Shown: positions 20,959 to 32,272 of the stretch, piece by piece
How positions within the stretch are numbered: position 1 is the first letter of the stretch
Layout of the letters: each line of letters starts with the position of its first letter
Assembly (NCBI GenBank): GCA_022225965.2
Contig: JAKJXP020000038.1
Coordinates: 1-64,000 of the forward strand
Direction of reading: 5' to 3'
DNA: 64,000 nt
From: Diatrype stigma
Lineage: Eukaryota > Ascomycota > Sordariomycetes > Xylariales > Diatrypaceae
Position numbers and translations under genes: made by a program
The notes under the pieces: model-generated
Databases searched by the model: none
What the model was told of the DNA's origin: nothing
What the model saw: only the letters and a program-made list of their open reading frames with translations

Positions 20959-22621
20959 TTACCGCTCTCGCTTCTCCCAGAAGATGTTCGCTGGCTCGAG
21001 CGGCCTCGAAAATAGCGACACGTAATCCGTGCCGACGACGTTGTTGCTCCCATCCACATTCCGGAACTTGAACATGCGGACTATCATAGCAGTAATGGTC
21101 TGCAGTTGCACGTTGGCGAACTGCTCCCCGATGCAACGGTGCCTTCCAGCGCCGAAGGGTAGATAAGGCGATTTGCCACCTTTGCTGACAAGCCCGTATC
21201 CATAGTCGATCTTCTCCTCCTCTTCTCCGGTGCTTTGGGACATGGTGGGCGCGAGGGGCGAATCCTTGTTCCATCGAGTAGGCTCCCAAAGGTCTGGATC
21301 GGGGAAAAACTTAGGGTCCGTCGCCGAGACGCCGGCCGCCGCCAGCAAGTTATGGTTGGTAGGGATGACATAGTTGGTTCCGGGCACCTGCATGGGGGAC
21401 TTCACAGCTCGTAGGATGGAGTGGATTGGTGCATGAAGCCGCAGCGTTTCCTTGATGATGTTCTGGTGTAGAGGAAGCTTCGCAAGATCCTCATAGGTAA
21501 GAGGCGGCAGGTCCTCGCCAAGAACCTCAACCTGCTCACGATACAGAGCCTCCATGATGTCGGGTCGCGACGCAAGACGTACCATGATCCAGGAGCTCGT
21601 GGAGGAAGATGAGTGCTGACCAGCCATGAGCAGGGCAATGAGCATGTGAGCGACCTCGTGGTCAGGGACCTTGGTGCCGTTCTTGTAAGAAGAGTTCATC
21701 AAATGCCACATGATATCCTGCGAGCCACCGCTGTTTCCCTTCGCACGGCGCTCCTTGATGATATCCATATAGATGCCAGCGATGGTTCGCTGAGCACGGT
21801 CTCGTCGCGCATTCCAGGGGAGAGGGGCCCAGTGGAGCATGAAGTTGAACGGAGTGAAACCCATATCCAGATCATGGTAGAGATCAGCGATGTTCTCGTC
21901 GAACTTGTTGCGCACCTCCTTGCCCTGGAGCGAGTGCGAAGCGGTGAAGATCGTGAGCTCGGCCATGTTCTTGGGGATGTTGACGATGCCGGACTGGCCC
22001 TTGAATAGAGAGTTTTTCTTGAAGTAACTAGTCACTTCGTCGGCGATGATGGGCACGTATGATTGGAAGGCAGTAGTCGTGAGGGCAATTTTCATGAACT
22101 GTATAGTTCCCAATTAGTATGTTGCTAGAGATTTCGGGGAGTCTATGATCATGGCGATCGCGGCTTACCTTCTTCTGTTCCATGAGCTTGGAATTTGGGC
22201 AGTCGTAGACGACATCCTTGCCGAACACGGGCGTCGTTAGGACAGTGTAGATATCCTCGGCGCAAACGTCCTTGAGCTTGCCGTTCAAGATGAAATCGTT
22301 GCCTGATGGACCCACGTATACGGTCGTCTTTCGGCCAAGGAGGACGAAGGTGAAGATATCGCCGTACTTGGCGCGCTGCTCGTGGAACCATCGCGGAGGA
22401 TCGATTCCATAGGTGACGGTGCTCCCGATGATGGGGAACCAGTGGAAGACGACTGGAGGCTCATTGGGGTTCTTGAAAAGGATCTGCTGTAGGACGTTGA
22501 TGAGGACGGAGAAAAAGATCAAGCCAATGACGGCAATGCCCACTTGCAACGCTGTTGGAAGTTGGGAGAACTGCTGTGTTAAGGGGGACAGCTGCCCGGC
22601 GACATCCTCGATGAGGCCCAT
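20959..22621 (-). CDS. cyp51: Sterol 14-alpha-demethylase, CYP51 (Erg11 family)
   Basis: Two exons, 22621-22169 and 22098-20959, with a 70-bp intron; 530 aa, normal for fungal CYP51. It removes the 14-alpha methyl group of lanosterol/eburicol in ergosterol synthesis at the ER membrane and is the target of azole fungicides. Visible marks: an N-terminal membrane anchor ([18 protein letters not shown]), the NEPPVVFHW hinge, the B-C region with Tyr125 and Tyr139 (equivalents of Candida albicans Tyr118/Tyr132), the I-helix [16 protein letters not shown] for ExxR, and the haem-binding [11 protein letters not shown]. The wording of several blocks is closer to the fungal CYP51B type than to CYP51A as I recall them. 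No active-site residue is obviously lost. It lies 4.3 kb from the PKS end, with the DUF3074 gene and the synthetase relic between; it could be the sole housekeeping gene or an extra copy. Confidence 0.96.
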
Positions 22622-25170
22622 CGTTGATGGATATGCTGCAGCGGAAAATGAAAGCGTGAATGAAGAGAAACCGAACCAATCCTCGCTCCTCCAAGTGCTG
22701 CTGCTGTGTATCGACCGAGGCAGCGACTTCGAATTGAGAATGAGAAGTCTGGTCTCCTTAATATAGGGAGCGGTTCTCCAAGATAAGTAAATAGCGACGA
22801 TAAATAATTCAGGGTACGGTGTATTTTCATGGCACGATTGCAGGAGATTGATAGGTTCAATGATTCTGTATTCGGCCAATCAGAGCGGCGGCGTATTCGT
22901 ATTGCTCCAGGAGAGGCACTCGAGCTAGCACCACCTTGGTAAATCTGGAAAGATACACCTTACGATTGGCAAATGGGACGGCGCAATCCGCTGTGGAAAA
23001 CGCGTAGAAAACAGACCTTCCCCTGCCAAGGCGCCAAACCTGCCTCTAGGCCCTTAGAGGAAAATATGGAGTCGGCATTGCCATGCAGCCAGGCCGGCAG
23101 CCAAAAGGTTGGAACTCCAGATTCCAGAACCCTTTCAGTCGATACCCGATATGCACATAACATCATGATGCATGTACCGCAAGTTCGAAGGTAATACGAA
23201 TACGACCGACCAATAGGGGAACACGTATAGAAGCATGATGTAATCACGTGCGAAAACAACTAATATGTGAACCATATGTGAACCACTACTTCAACCTTCG
23301 AACCTTCACTGTTAGGTGTTTCAAAGCTCTTCTCAAACTACCTGTGTTCGTTCTCCTGGTATGGTTTGGTACATTAACTAACGTTATTCTAGATTGACCG
23401 CTAGAGGTGCTGATGACATGCTAGAGTTCTTCTCCGTAGTAACTATATATGATAAATAAACAACAGCGGTACTCTCACTCAATAGAGTGCAGGTCAACTC
23501 CTTCGAAGCAAGATGGCCCTGCGATGAGACAACACAATATGTCAGCCAGTGTGGCTACAGCGGAATAGAGCTACCGTATATGTATTGAGCAAGTATCCCT
23601 CCGTTGACAAACCGCAAGTGGTACATCCCATATTCAGTATCTTGTGCAAACAGAGCCTATATGCCTAGCTAACTTAATAGGGGGGAAGGCAGAAGATAAG
23701 CAAGCCTAAGGACGTCTTGATGACGACTGACCTACATACATCGTAGTCTTACCCCGTTGGGAAGGGGGACGTGACCTCTGGATGGTAAGCAATGCTAGCA
23801 GTCCAGCTCCTACAATCTCTCTGCACGAGTCCTGCATGAAGAAGCCTGCTCTCGGCCGTCTTCGCCTACCTGACAAGATCGTCATTTTCATCTCCATAGC
23901 TGGCCGTCGTCGAGTGCCTTCGTATTCGGGTTGCCTACCATCGTTGGAACAAAGGCTCCAACAGCTTCGTCGTGATGACCCCCGATAGCTACGTGCGAGC
24001 CAATGAGATTGACTAGCAGATTCCCGGGTGACGCTATGAGATAGCGGGCGGGGGGGATATAGAAAACTATCACGGCACAGCCTTCTCCTTAGACTAGTTG
24101 GGTCTACATGGTTGTTGCTGTCGATGTCAAAATCAACGATATGTCACCGCGGCTTAGCAACCCAGTCACGTAGTGCATGTAGCGTATTTATCATCGCCAC
24201 TTGCTAACACACCATGGTATCTTCAAAGTAATCGAACTGTCATGGCATAAGTTGATGTTAACACCTGTTATGAGTAGAACTAGACTATATTGCACGGATG
24301 GGAGCTATTATACATACGCAAGCCATACCGGATCGACCATAATAGGAAAACCTCGCGGAACCTGGGCCTGTTGGCAAGATAAACATGAGGCGGTGCTAGT
24401 TGGTGTGTATGAACGGTCATATATAACCAACCCCCTTTCGTGGATATCCACGGGTGTGCGAGGTACCAAGTTGTTCCGCTCTACGCAAGACCAACCCCGG
24501 AGAACGACATCGGATCGGTCATGGATGACATCCTACGAGCCCATTATCATCAATAGACCAAGGGGCGCGTTGAACCTCGACACGACGGACTGATGAAACA
24601 GGGGTCCGTAGACCAGCTGGCGAGGAATTCACAGCCAAGTCAGGACACATACAGAACACCAAAGGCAAATATATACGAACTTGTAGGGATACGACAGCAG
24701 TGACACCAGTAAACATACGTAAGGCAGCTTCGAGGCGCCCCAAACTAACATATCGTCTTAGTCACTATGTAGGTAGTTGAGAATAGTTGAGGTGAGGCTA
24801 GGGAACTGACTTCTTTACGCCTATGTAGTAAACGACAGTATAAACCGCGCCGTTGTTCGCAGGCAGGGATCTATACATCTACCCCGGTGATGCAACCACG
24901 GTTCTCTAATATAACGGGTGCCCCCCGCCCCCTTCTACTCTCCCCTTTTTGTGGTATCTGGCCCGTAGGCATAATCAACAAATATGCCCATCCCCTGCTG
25001 TAACGCCAATGTAGATGCTATGCGATGCTATGCGATGCGATGCGGTGTGTGATGCTAATGATCTAATCAAGTTTCTTCTTCTCCCCTCTTCTTGTTGGTG
25101 CCCGCGGCCCCGTCCTGACCAACAACCGAAGAAGTTTTCGACCGCCGTGCGTTTTTAGTGACGCGTGTTG
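22622..25170. other. Gene-poor spacer upstream of CYP51
   Basis: 2.5 kb without a convincing gene. The first few hundred bases must hold the CYP51 promoter. A minus-strand frame at 23888-24073 (reading SPGNLLVNLIGSHVAIGGHH) looks protein-like and could be decayed coding DNA, but I cannot place it in a family. A 130-codon plus-strand frame at 24201-24593 is unrecognised. A direct repeat based on GCTATGCGAT lies at 25016-25043. Confidence 0.35.
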
Positions 25171-27000
25171 TTATATCGAGAGCGGGGTCCACTGATATTT
25201 CCCGTCGATGTTGACCCATTTGCTCTCGTCCATCGACTTTTCCCAGCCCATGATCACGGCCAGCAACCGACACGCCATCGCGCTCATAGTGCAGATGACG
25301 ACGTCGCTCGCCTGCCCGAGGACCGCCAGATCCATCACGTACGCTCGGCCAATCAGCCCTCTAAGCCGCATGGTCTCGGCGGACGGTTCAAATGTGGTCT
25401 GCGGGGTGGTGTCGGCGACGTGGCTGGGGCGCCCCAGATTCCAGAACATGGTGGCGAAGAAGCCGCCCTCCCAGCCGAATGCTTCGTCGACGAACTTGTG
25501 CATAACACGTTTGTTGGGAGCCTCCTTCTCCACCTTCTGCTTGCTGGCAAGCTTTATCTGCTCCTGAGCTCTGGCGGAGTTTGAGAACTCGTCGCTTTCG
25601 TAAACCACGGGATCGTCTGAAGCAACGACCATGAACGAATGCTGTTTGACAGCTGCTATGTCAAATCCACTCGCGGACCTGCTATCGTTATAGTTTGCCT
25701 CCAAGAGCTCGCGTGCTTTTTCGACGTATATATTGAGAGGGATATAGGCCCCATTGTACTGATATTCATATGGATGTAAATCGCCGTGGCGGACGTGGAC
25801 TCCGACGACAGTGCCATCGACTTTACCCGTTGGCACCTTGGATTTCAACCTGAGCTCCTTGACCCGACTGGCAACGTAGGGTTCGTCTTCGTTGTTGAGG
25901 TGAAATAGGGCCTCGAATCCTGCACGGGCGAGGTCGTACATGGGCCGCTCCCGGCTAACATCGTTCCGCCTAGGCCTTTCGTACTCGGCGTTGAAGCTGT
26001 TACCAAATGTCTCACGCGCAGTGGCCCCAGATACAACAAGGTGTCGCGCCTGATGTGGGCAGGGTACCATTTCGTGTCGTGGCGGAGGACTACATCCCGT
26101 CGTTGGTGGCTCCTTGAATATATCCGTATACTTTCCATATGCCCATCTCGAGTCATCAATAAAGAATGATCGTCGTTCCTTCTTAGCGAGACCATATGCC
26201 ATCCACAGCATCATAAGAGTGTTGCCAAGTCCAGCATCTGGCGACTCGAGAACAAAAGTCAGTGACGTCCTGCACGTCTCCTCATCAACTGACCCGTCCC
26301 GGTCATCCCCCAGCAAGCGGCCTTCCTGAGCGTGAGCTGTTACCGTCCATGCTTTGCCTTCGACGCCGGGGAGCAGCCCACGTTTCTCGGCCTCGCTAAC
26401 ATCGACAAAGTGTGGATCCTGGTAGTAGTAGCCCAGCTGAACTTGCTGAGAGGGAGAGCTGCTGCCGTGCAACTCCCTGACATGCGCTGCTACTTCCTGA
26501 CACTTGGCACATATATCCGAGTATTCGCTCACACTCAAGGGGAATCGGGCAGTCGGGGGAATGTAGACGGTCCACTTCGACCTCCCATGCCGGTCTTCGA
26601 CGGTGATCGGAGTAGGGAAGTCGGGTAAGTCATCCTGGCCAACCATCTCATATGTCCCACGATTCTCCAGCGCCCAGTCCAGCGAAACGGGGGCTTCCCC
26701 CTTCAAGGATGCACCCGCCACATAGAGGACTATGGCAATGCCAACGACCCATGCGACAAGCCGAAGAACTCTGCTTGGCCTTGGTGTCGTAGACGACTTC
26801 CGAGGACGCGGGATCAGGGCTGGCAGACCCGGCGACGGCGGGGGCGAGAAAATCAAATGATTGAAGTTGAAGCGTGAAGACGTTGCCGACATTGCCCCCT
26901 TCTCATGTTGGTACGATGCGGTCCGGCGCAAGTTGAGTCGTGGTGGCGAGACAATCATCTTGGCGTGAGAGCTCTGGCTGAGGTCCATCTTCGGAGTCAT
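25171..27000 (-). CDS. Type II membrane protein, GT23/fucosyltransferase-like
   Basis: Single exon of 609 aa from the ATG at 27000. A basic, Ser/Pro-rich cytosolic tail of about 80 residues is followed by one transmembrane helix (LRLVAWVVGIAIVLYVAGAS, about 82-103) and a long lumenal part, the layout of Golgi glycosyltransferases. A segment DAGLGNTLMMLWMAYGLA and later VVGVHVRHGDLHPYEY recall the GDP-fucose-binding motif regions of alpha-1,6-fucosyltransferases and related O-fucosyltransferase folds (HxRxxD-type loop). A further block, VVASDDPVVY, followed by a C-terminal DLAVLGQASDVVICTMSAMACRL fits the strand-helix pattern that closes the nucleotide site in those enzymes. This is inference from short motifs; donor and acceptor are unknown. 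The frame is uninterrupted and well conserved in codon use. Confidence 0.6.
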   Translation of the reverse strand: MTPKMDLSQSSHAKMIVSPPRLNLRRTASYQHEKGAMSATSSRFNFNHLIFSPPPSPGLPALIPRPRKSSTTPRPSRVLRLVAWVVGIAIVLYVAGASLKGEAPVSLDWALENRGTYEMVGQDDLPDFPTPITVEDRHGRSKWTVYIPPTARFPLSVSEYSDICAKCQEVAAHVRELHGSSSPSQQVQLGYYYQDPHFVDVSEAEKRGLLPGVEGKAWTVTAHAQEGRLLGDDRDGSVDEETCRTSLTFVLESPDAGLGNTLMMLWMAYGLAKKERRSFFIDDSRWAYGKYTDIFKEPPTTGCSPPPRHEMVPCPHQARHLVVSGATARETFGNSFNAEYERPRRNDVSRERPMYDLARAGFEALFHLNNEDEPYVASRVKELRLKSKVPTGKVDGTVVGVHVRHGDLHPYEYQYNGAYIPLNIYVEKARELLEANYNDSRSASGFDIAAVKQHSFMVVASDDPVVYESDEFSNSARAQEQIKLASKQKVEKEAPNKRVMHKFVDEAFGWEGGFFATMFWNLGRPSHVADTTPQTTFEPSAETMRLRGLIGRAYVMDLAVLGQASDVVICTMSAMACRLLAVIMGWEKSMDESKWVNIDGKYQWTPLSI

Positions 27001-28324
27001 CTTAATTCATTAGGCTATCAACTGTGTATAAACCGTATATAGTAAAGGAATGCTGTGGTATCTGGGCTTGCAGGGGTACGGTGGTAACCTGCTGCTGGCC
27101 TCTATTAATGAATGGAACGCCACACTGTAACTAGGTGACGATATGTGCTCTGCCCAGTGACTGAATCTGGAACCTTCGAGCGGTTGCGAGACGAGCTGAT
27201 AGACTTAGAGTAGCCACCCGTCGGACTCGAGTTAGTGATCCATCCGACCACGGATGAATGGTTCTTGATATGATGTCGGACTTGCTCGCTCTGGTATGTC
27301 GACCTTGGTGGCTTGCACTGGCTTGCTAGGTATGAACCTCAGCACCTAAGCATTGGCACAATTCGGATCAGAACGAGGGAACGGTAGCAACCGAGATGAA
27401 CAGTGCCTCAAAAGCCAGTCAAGACATGCTCTGCGAATAATGTCGTTCAAGCCACCACCTACGAAGTGAGGCGTGACAAGTGCCTGTTATCGTATCTCAC
27501 TGTCGGAGATGGTGAGCCTCGAGTTGCATATGTGAGGGAACTTCGGGTAAGGACCGATGGCTTGTGCTACATCTGCACCTTTGGACCCAGAATGTCAAAG
27601 ATAACCAGCTGGAGAATGGAGATCACAACTAAGAATGGCAGGTAATCGGAGAGAGTTTTGGGAGAGGACCCCGTAACCAATCCCTTCCTTCGTCACTGGA
27701 GGAGATTCAGCCCGTCCCCATGTACTGATCGGTGAATGGACGTCACAGCCTCAAGATGCCGGTTTTCCATACAACTGATAACGCGGCGTGTAGATACATA
27801 AATAAACGATGGAGAACGTGGGTAAGTTCTTTTATATGGGATATATGGAATCCGACGATAGTCGAGGTCAGCTCATCCTATGGAGGAGAAGTACGGTGAT
27901 CGCTTTCGAAGGCGGCTGGACGGTCGGTGACTTCGGGCATAGACACCGTAATACAGGATATAGGTGCAGTAATAGAATAAAATAGTAAGGTGAGATCATT
28001 ACATGGAAATTAAGCTTGTCTGTATGCAAAAGAGGTTTCGAAGCGCCGCAGCGACCACCTATTAGTCTAGACTATGTAGCCAAAGGCGGTCCGTCAGAGG
28101 AGCAGGTAGGCAGAGAACAGGCCAGCCCACTGTGCCAGGCACCACATGATACAAGACGAAGAAACGCAACTAAATACAAGACGAAGAGAGGGCGCCACGA
28201 TACCAGCTACATTAGGTATATTGGGTGTCAAGGGTATGTACAACGCCTATGGAGCCGGCACTGGGGGTCGCTACTGCAAGAGTATCGTCTAGAGAGACAT
28301 TAACTCGAACCGGGAATACAGCCA

Positions 28325-28358
28325 GGCAACCTGGCAACCTGGCAACCTGGCAACCTGG
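28325..28358. repeat. Tandem octamer array GGCAACCT
   Basis: Four perfect tandem copies of GGCAACCT in intergenic DNA. A second short array of a GTAAAGTAG nonamer lies about 55 bp downstream, at about 28414-28440. Confidence 0.9.
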
Positions 28359-29373
28359 CCCCGTCGCCTACTACGTAGTAGAGAGACCCGTAGTAGATGC
28401 TACTGCGTACTATGTAAAGTAGGTAAAGTAGGTAAAGTAGGTACCTGCTCTAAAGTACGTATGCACCAACGGTTTGTGGGATTTCCAGACCAACTACTGA
28501 AAATTGGATCCTTCCAATGTTCTTCTGGGGCACTGCCGATGGGGCGGGATCGCCCACAGCCCTTTGCTTTTCTCCAATGCCTGAAATGCCGGACGCCAGG
28601 CTTGATCGTTTGCCAGGCTTTCCATTAGAGATCTACAGTAATCTACAGTCACAATCAAGAGGTAAGCATAGTTATAGAGCTCTAGTTATACCACATACTA
28701 CATACATGCCGGCACCTAACGTACATGCCTTTACAGAATAGAACGTCGACCCTGGCATCCCTGACATCGAAAACACCGGCCAGTCAGGGACTTTCAGGGA
28801 CCTTTGAGCCCCGCTTATGACGTAGGGTCTGGTCAGCGCAAGCCGGGCTGGGGAGGATCTGACAGTTTGACAATTTGACAGTTTCAGTAATCTCATGGTA
28901 TCATTCATACCAATGCTGACTTACATACATTGTACATACATCGTATAATGCTGGTTGGCGCTGGTGTGCTGTTGGGGGAACTTCTGCCGAAGCGAAATGG
29001 GGAGAGGGGAGGAAAAAGAAGAAAAAAATGCGATGAGGGTTCCCGTATGGAGAATTAGCTGACTGGATGGATTACATAGTAGGGAATTGCGAGGGTATTA
29101 CGAGAGCTGCTAGTTCGGCGCGCGAGTTCGGCGGAGGGGAAGTAGCAAAATAGGGTGTGATTCAAGGCGATCTCGAGATCAGCACTGGTTCATTATTGCT
29201 ATACTACCCAGGTATGTACGTAGTGAACAGGGGCCTCGACGCGAGCGAGCTGGCGGCGGCGAGGGAAGATTCTTTATTAATTAGCTCTTACCTTGTATGT
29301 ATCAAGGCCTACCTACCTACCACTCGCGTGTCAGCCCTGTCTGTCGGCTTGTCGGTCAAGCAAGAGGCAAGCT

Positions 29374-29413
29374 GACACCTGGACACCTGGACACCTGGAC
29401 ACCTGGATTCCTG
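29374..29413. repeat. Tandem octamer array GACACCTG
   Basis: Four perfect copies of GACACCTG followed by one diverged copy (GATTCCTG). The unit shares the CCTGG core of the array at 28325 when read across unit borders. Confidence 0.9.
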
Positions 29414-32272
29414 GATACTTATATTGTCTGAAGAAACCCGCCGCTACGGTGCATGTTCTGATTAGCTATAACATACATAGCATGTAGGCCTTGGGGACCC
29501 GGGGACCCAGGGACCTTGAAGACACTACCAACTGAGAGTAGAAAAGCCGGCTTCTCATCCCAAGTCCCAAGGGTTTGGTAAGTTTAACGACATTTTGCTT
29601 GTCGAGGAGACGTGCAGCAACAAGCTCCGAATTGGGAGGGCTGGCTAACCCGTTCAGGAGAGGCGTCGGGTAAGGCGTTCTTTCAGTGGGTCTTCCTGTG
29701 TAGATCCCGAAGGAACATCGTCATTTCGGTCATTTCGGGTCTATCTTGGATTATTGGTACAGTATCAAATTGATGTGAACAATCAATCTGAATGATTTGA
29801 CCGTGCATAATAACTATAGCAAGCCTAGGTGGGTGTATGTATGTAGTCAGTTATGCCGGCCTACTCGTACTGAGATCCATATGGATACCTATGCTATGTA
29901 AAAGATAAATTTGACAGAGATTGAGCAACAACATGGCACCCACCCATCGACACATGCACACATCGTGGCCGGGTGGATGCTTGGCGAATCTGAAACAACG
30001 GGGCTGGCAGGGGATAACGCCAATGACGGAGCTGGATTGGGGCGCTATTATCTAGGTATGTACCTTTGTACTAGTAACTTATCTTCGAAGGTTCAAGGTT
30101 CGCTGGTAGCTTGTGAGACTTGCATCCGATGTAGTTTTGTGCATCTTTCCGCGGTTCGTTTTTTCCTTCTCCGTGGACGCCTTCTCTGACATTCTCGTCA
30201 CTTCGTATGCAGATGTGTATTCCATTCGTGGAGTCACAATACGACAGACAGTGAACGGATCTGTGTACTTGTAAACACAGTACTTCGCAATTGGTGCTAC
30301 TATGTAATTGGGCGGGAGTCATATCAACAAGTTCGCAAACACCGCAAACAACAAACCTCCCAACCTTCGATGCCCCCCAGCCTCCATGAACGAACACCCG
30401 TGCTTCTCGTGTTCTCACCTAGAGCCACTTTACTTACCACGCCACGTTTCTTCGGATGAGAGTGCCTGTTCTCTAACTCATAGCCAGTAGCCAGCTACAT
30501 ATGTAACTAACTGTTAGACTAGCCGGCAAGCCGGTAGGATGATGGCTGGTCGTGGCCTGTCGTGACCTGTCGTGTCGTGTCGTGTCATTTGATATTCCAT
30601 CCAGCCTTGCAAAAGTCGTACAGTAGCAAACAACGCCAACATGTTCAGCTCCATAGTTACTTCGTACTCACATAGGTACTTGGTATGTACGACTTATACC
30701 ACCAACCTTCGAGATTTGGGAAACGTTGTCTAGATCCCAAAATATTGATCGCGCCCCTTCTCATTGGCCAACCTTGGTTATTAGGTATTTCGGTATGTAA
30801 GTGTAAGATATAACATCATCCCGTAGGCCGACTACTACCTACATACCGAACTGTCTAGGTGCAGTAAGTTCATACATATGATGAATAGTATAGTATTGAT
30901 ACCACCCGACTGCATATCTAGACGCTATCCAGGGAGTAAGAAAGGAGCCAACGAGGCAGCACCTTAGGTACATAACCATGGTAACTATTGTGCATCGAGC
31001 ACCGCAGATTAGCCAGCCGGTTCTCGCCCAACGTTGGACCACGATGGATCCTGTGGTTTGCGGTTTGCGGTTTGCGGACCACAGAGTGGTTTGTGTTCAG
31101 GGAAGACGACATCGTACACAAACGCTCATTGTGATATCTTGGGGCCCCCAATCCTTCCAAATGCTGTCGCAACCATCGATCCTCTGTAGCAAACTCGTTA
31201 GATATCCTGTGCCCCTCCTTTGCGCCCTTCCATCCGCCCATTCCAAGCACTGTAACAGTATCCGTTCCTTGAAGAGGCGTTCCCGTCGCTGAAAAAACGG
31301 CCGAAACACCAACTGCGATTGCGACCGGTCCTTCCAAGCCGGCGGCGTGTAGGTGGGCATACACACAGACAGGCCATCGACTACATTCCTCATTCGTCAT
31401 TCGGTTGGTTGGTTAGCTTAAGTATGAACACCGGCGGGTTCCAACAGCCATCGGAGCAGAAGATTTTACGTATTTTGGCAGGAGCTGGTTACATTTGTTC
31501 CTGTGACATCTCTGCAAGAAACACCGTATACATGTTGGCGACTGTAACACATGGTGTTGTAGACCAACGTTGAGGTGTCTTACAGTAATGAGAGCGAACG
31601 TCTTGTAAGATGCCTTCAATGTGTACGAGCCCTGCCAAGCGCTTCCTGTTGCGGGAACACATGAAACAGCAATTCAAGGAAGTAGGATCCCGTCGGGAAC
31701 AAGTTAACAACGGTGACAGTAATCTTATTAGCCCGCGCGCCAGATCAGGAGTATCAGTTTTTTTTGTTTTTGTTTTTTTGATTTCATGAAGACATGCTCC
31801 TACACATTGTGTACATTGACTAAGTAGCTTATGCTCTTGCCTGTTTTTCCTCGAGGTAAACATTGCCCCTTTCTCAGTAGGTCTCCTATAAGAGGTAGAT
31901 TATGTACAATACAAAGCCGCAACATACACTTTTCCTCCAGCAGACGCTCTCGGTCATTTGCCATTGAAAAGACATCGTGCCTCCTTTCGTAGTCAGAGGT
32001 AAAAACATGATCGTGTCAATATAACAACATGGCCATCTCCCGATTGTTGATGGTTTGAAAGCAATCAAATGAAGAACCCACCACTTTACCTTCCGGTAGG
32101 TATTCGCGTCCACGGACTCCCGTCCTAGCAAACAAAGATTTGATAGGGTATAAGACAAACAAAAGAGCCAGAGCCCAACCGAAACGCCAACCCCTAAGCT
32201 AGCACAGACCCCATCCATGGGCCGCTGATTTACGAATATAGATACTAACCATTCCCTGGCGTAGCACGGCTA

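Larger units (their letters stand above)
27001..32272. other. 5.3-kb gene-poor region rich in short tandem repeats
   Basis: No gene could be supported. Frames of 60-120 codons occur on both strands; the longest, minus-strand 30918-31400 (160 codons, containing TEDRWLRQHLEGLG), looks slightly protein-like but is unrecognised. Several short tandem arrays (annotated separately) and many TAGGTA/TACCTA motifs are present. The spacer carries the promoter of the 25171-27000 gene at its left end and the 3' flank of the kinesin at its right end. Confidence 0.35.

Noticed and set aside
30918..31400. 160-codon minus-strand frame as a gene
   Set aside because: The first half looks mildly protein-like, but there is no motif I can defend and the second half reads as random sequence.
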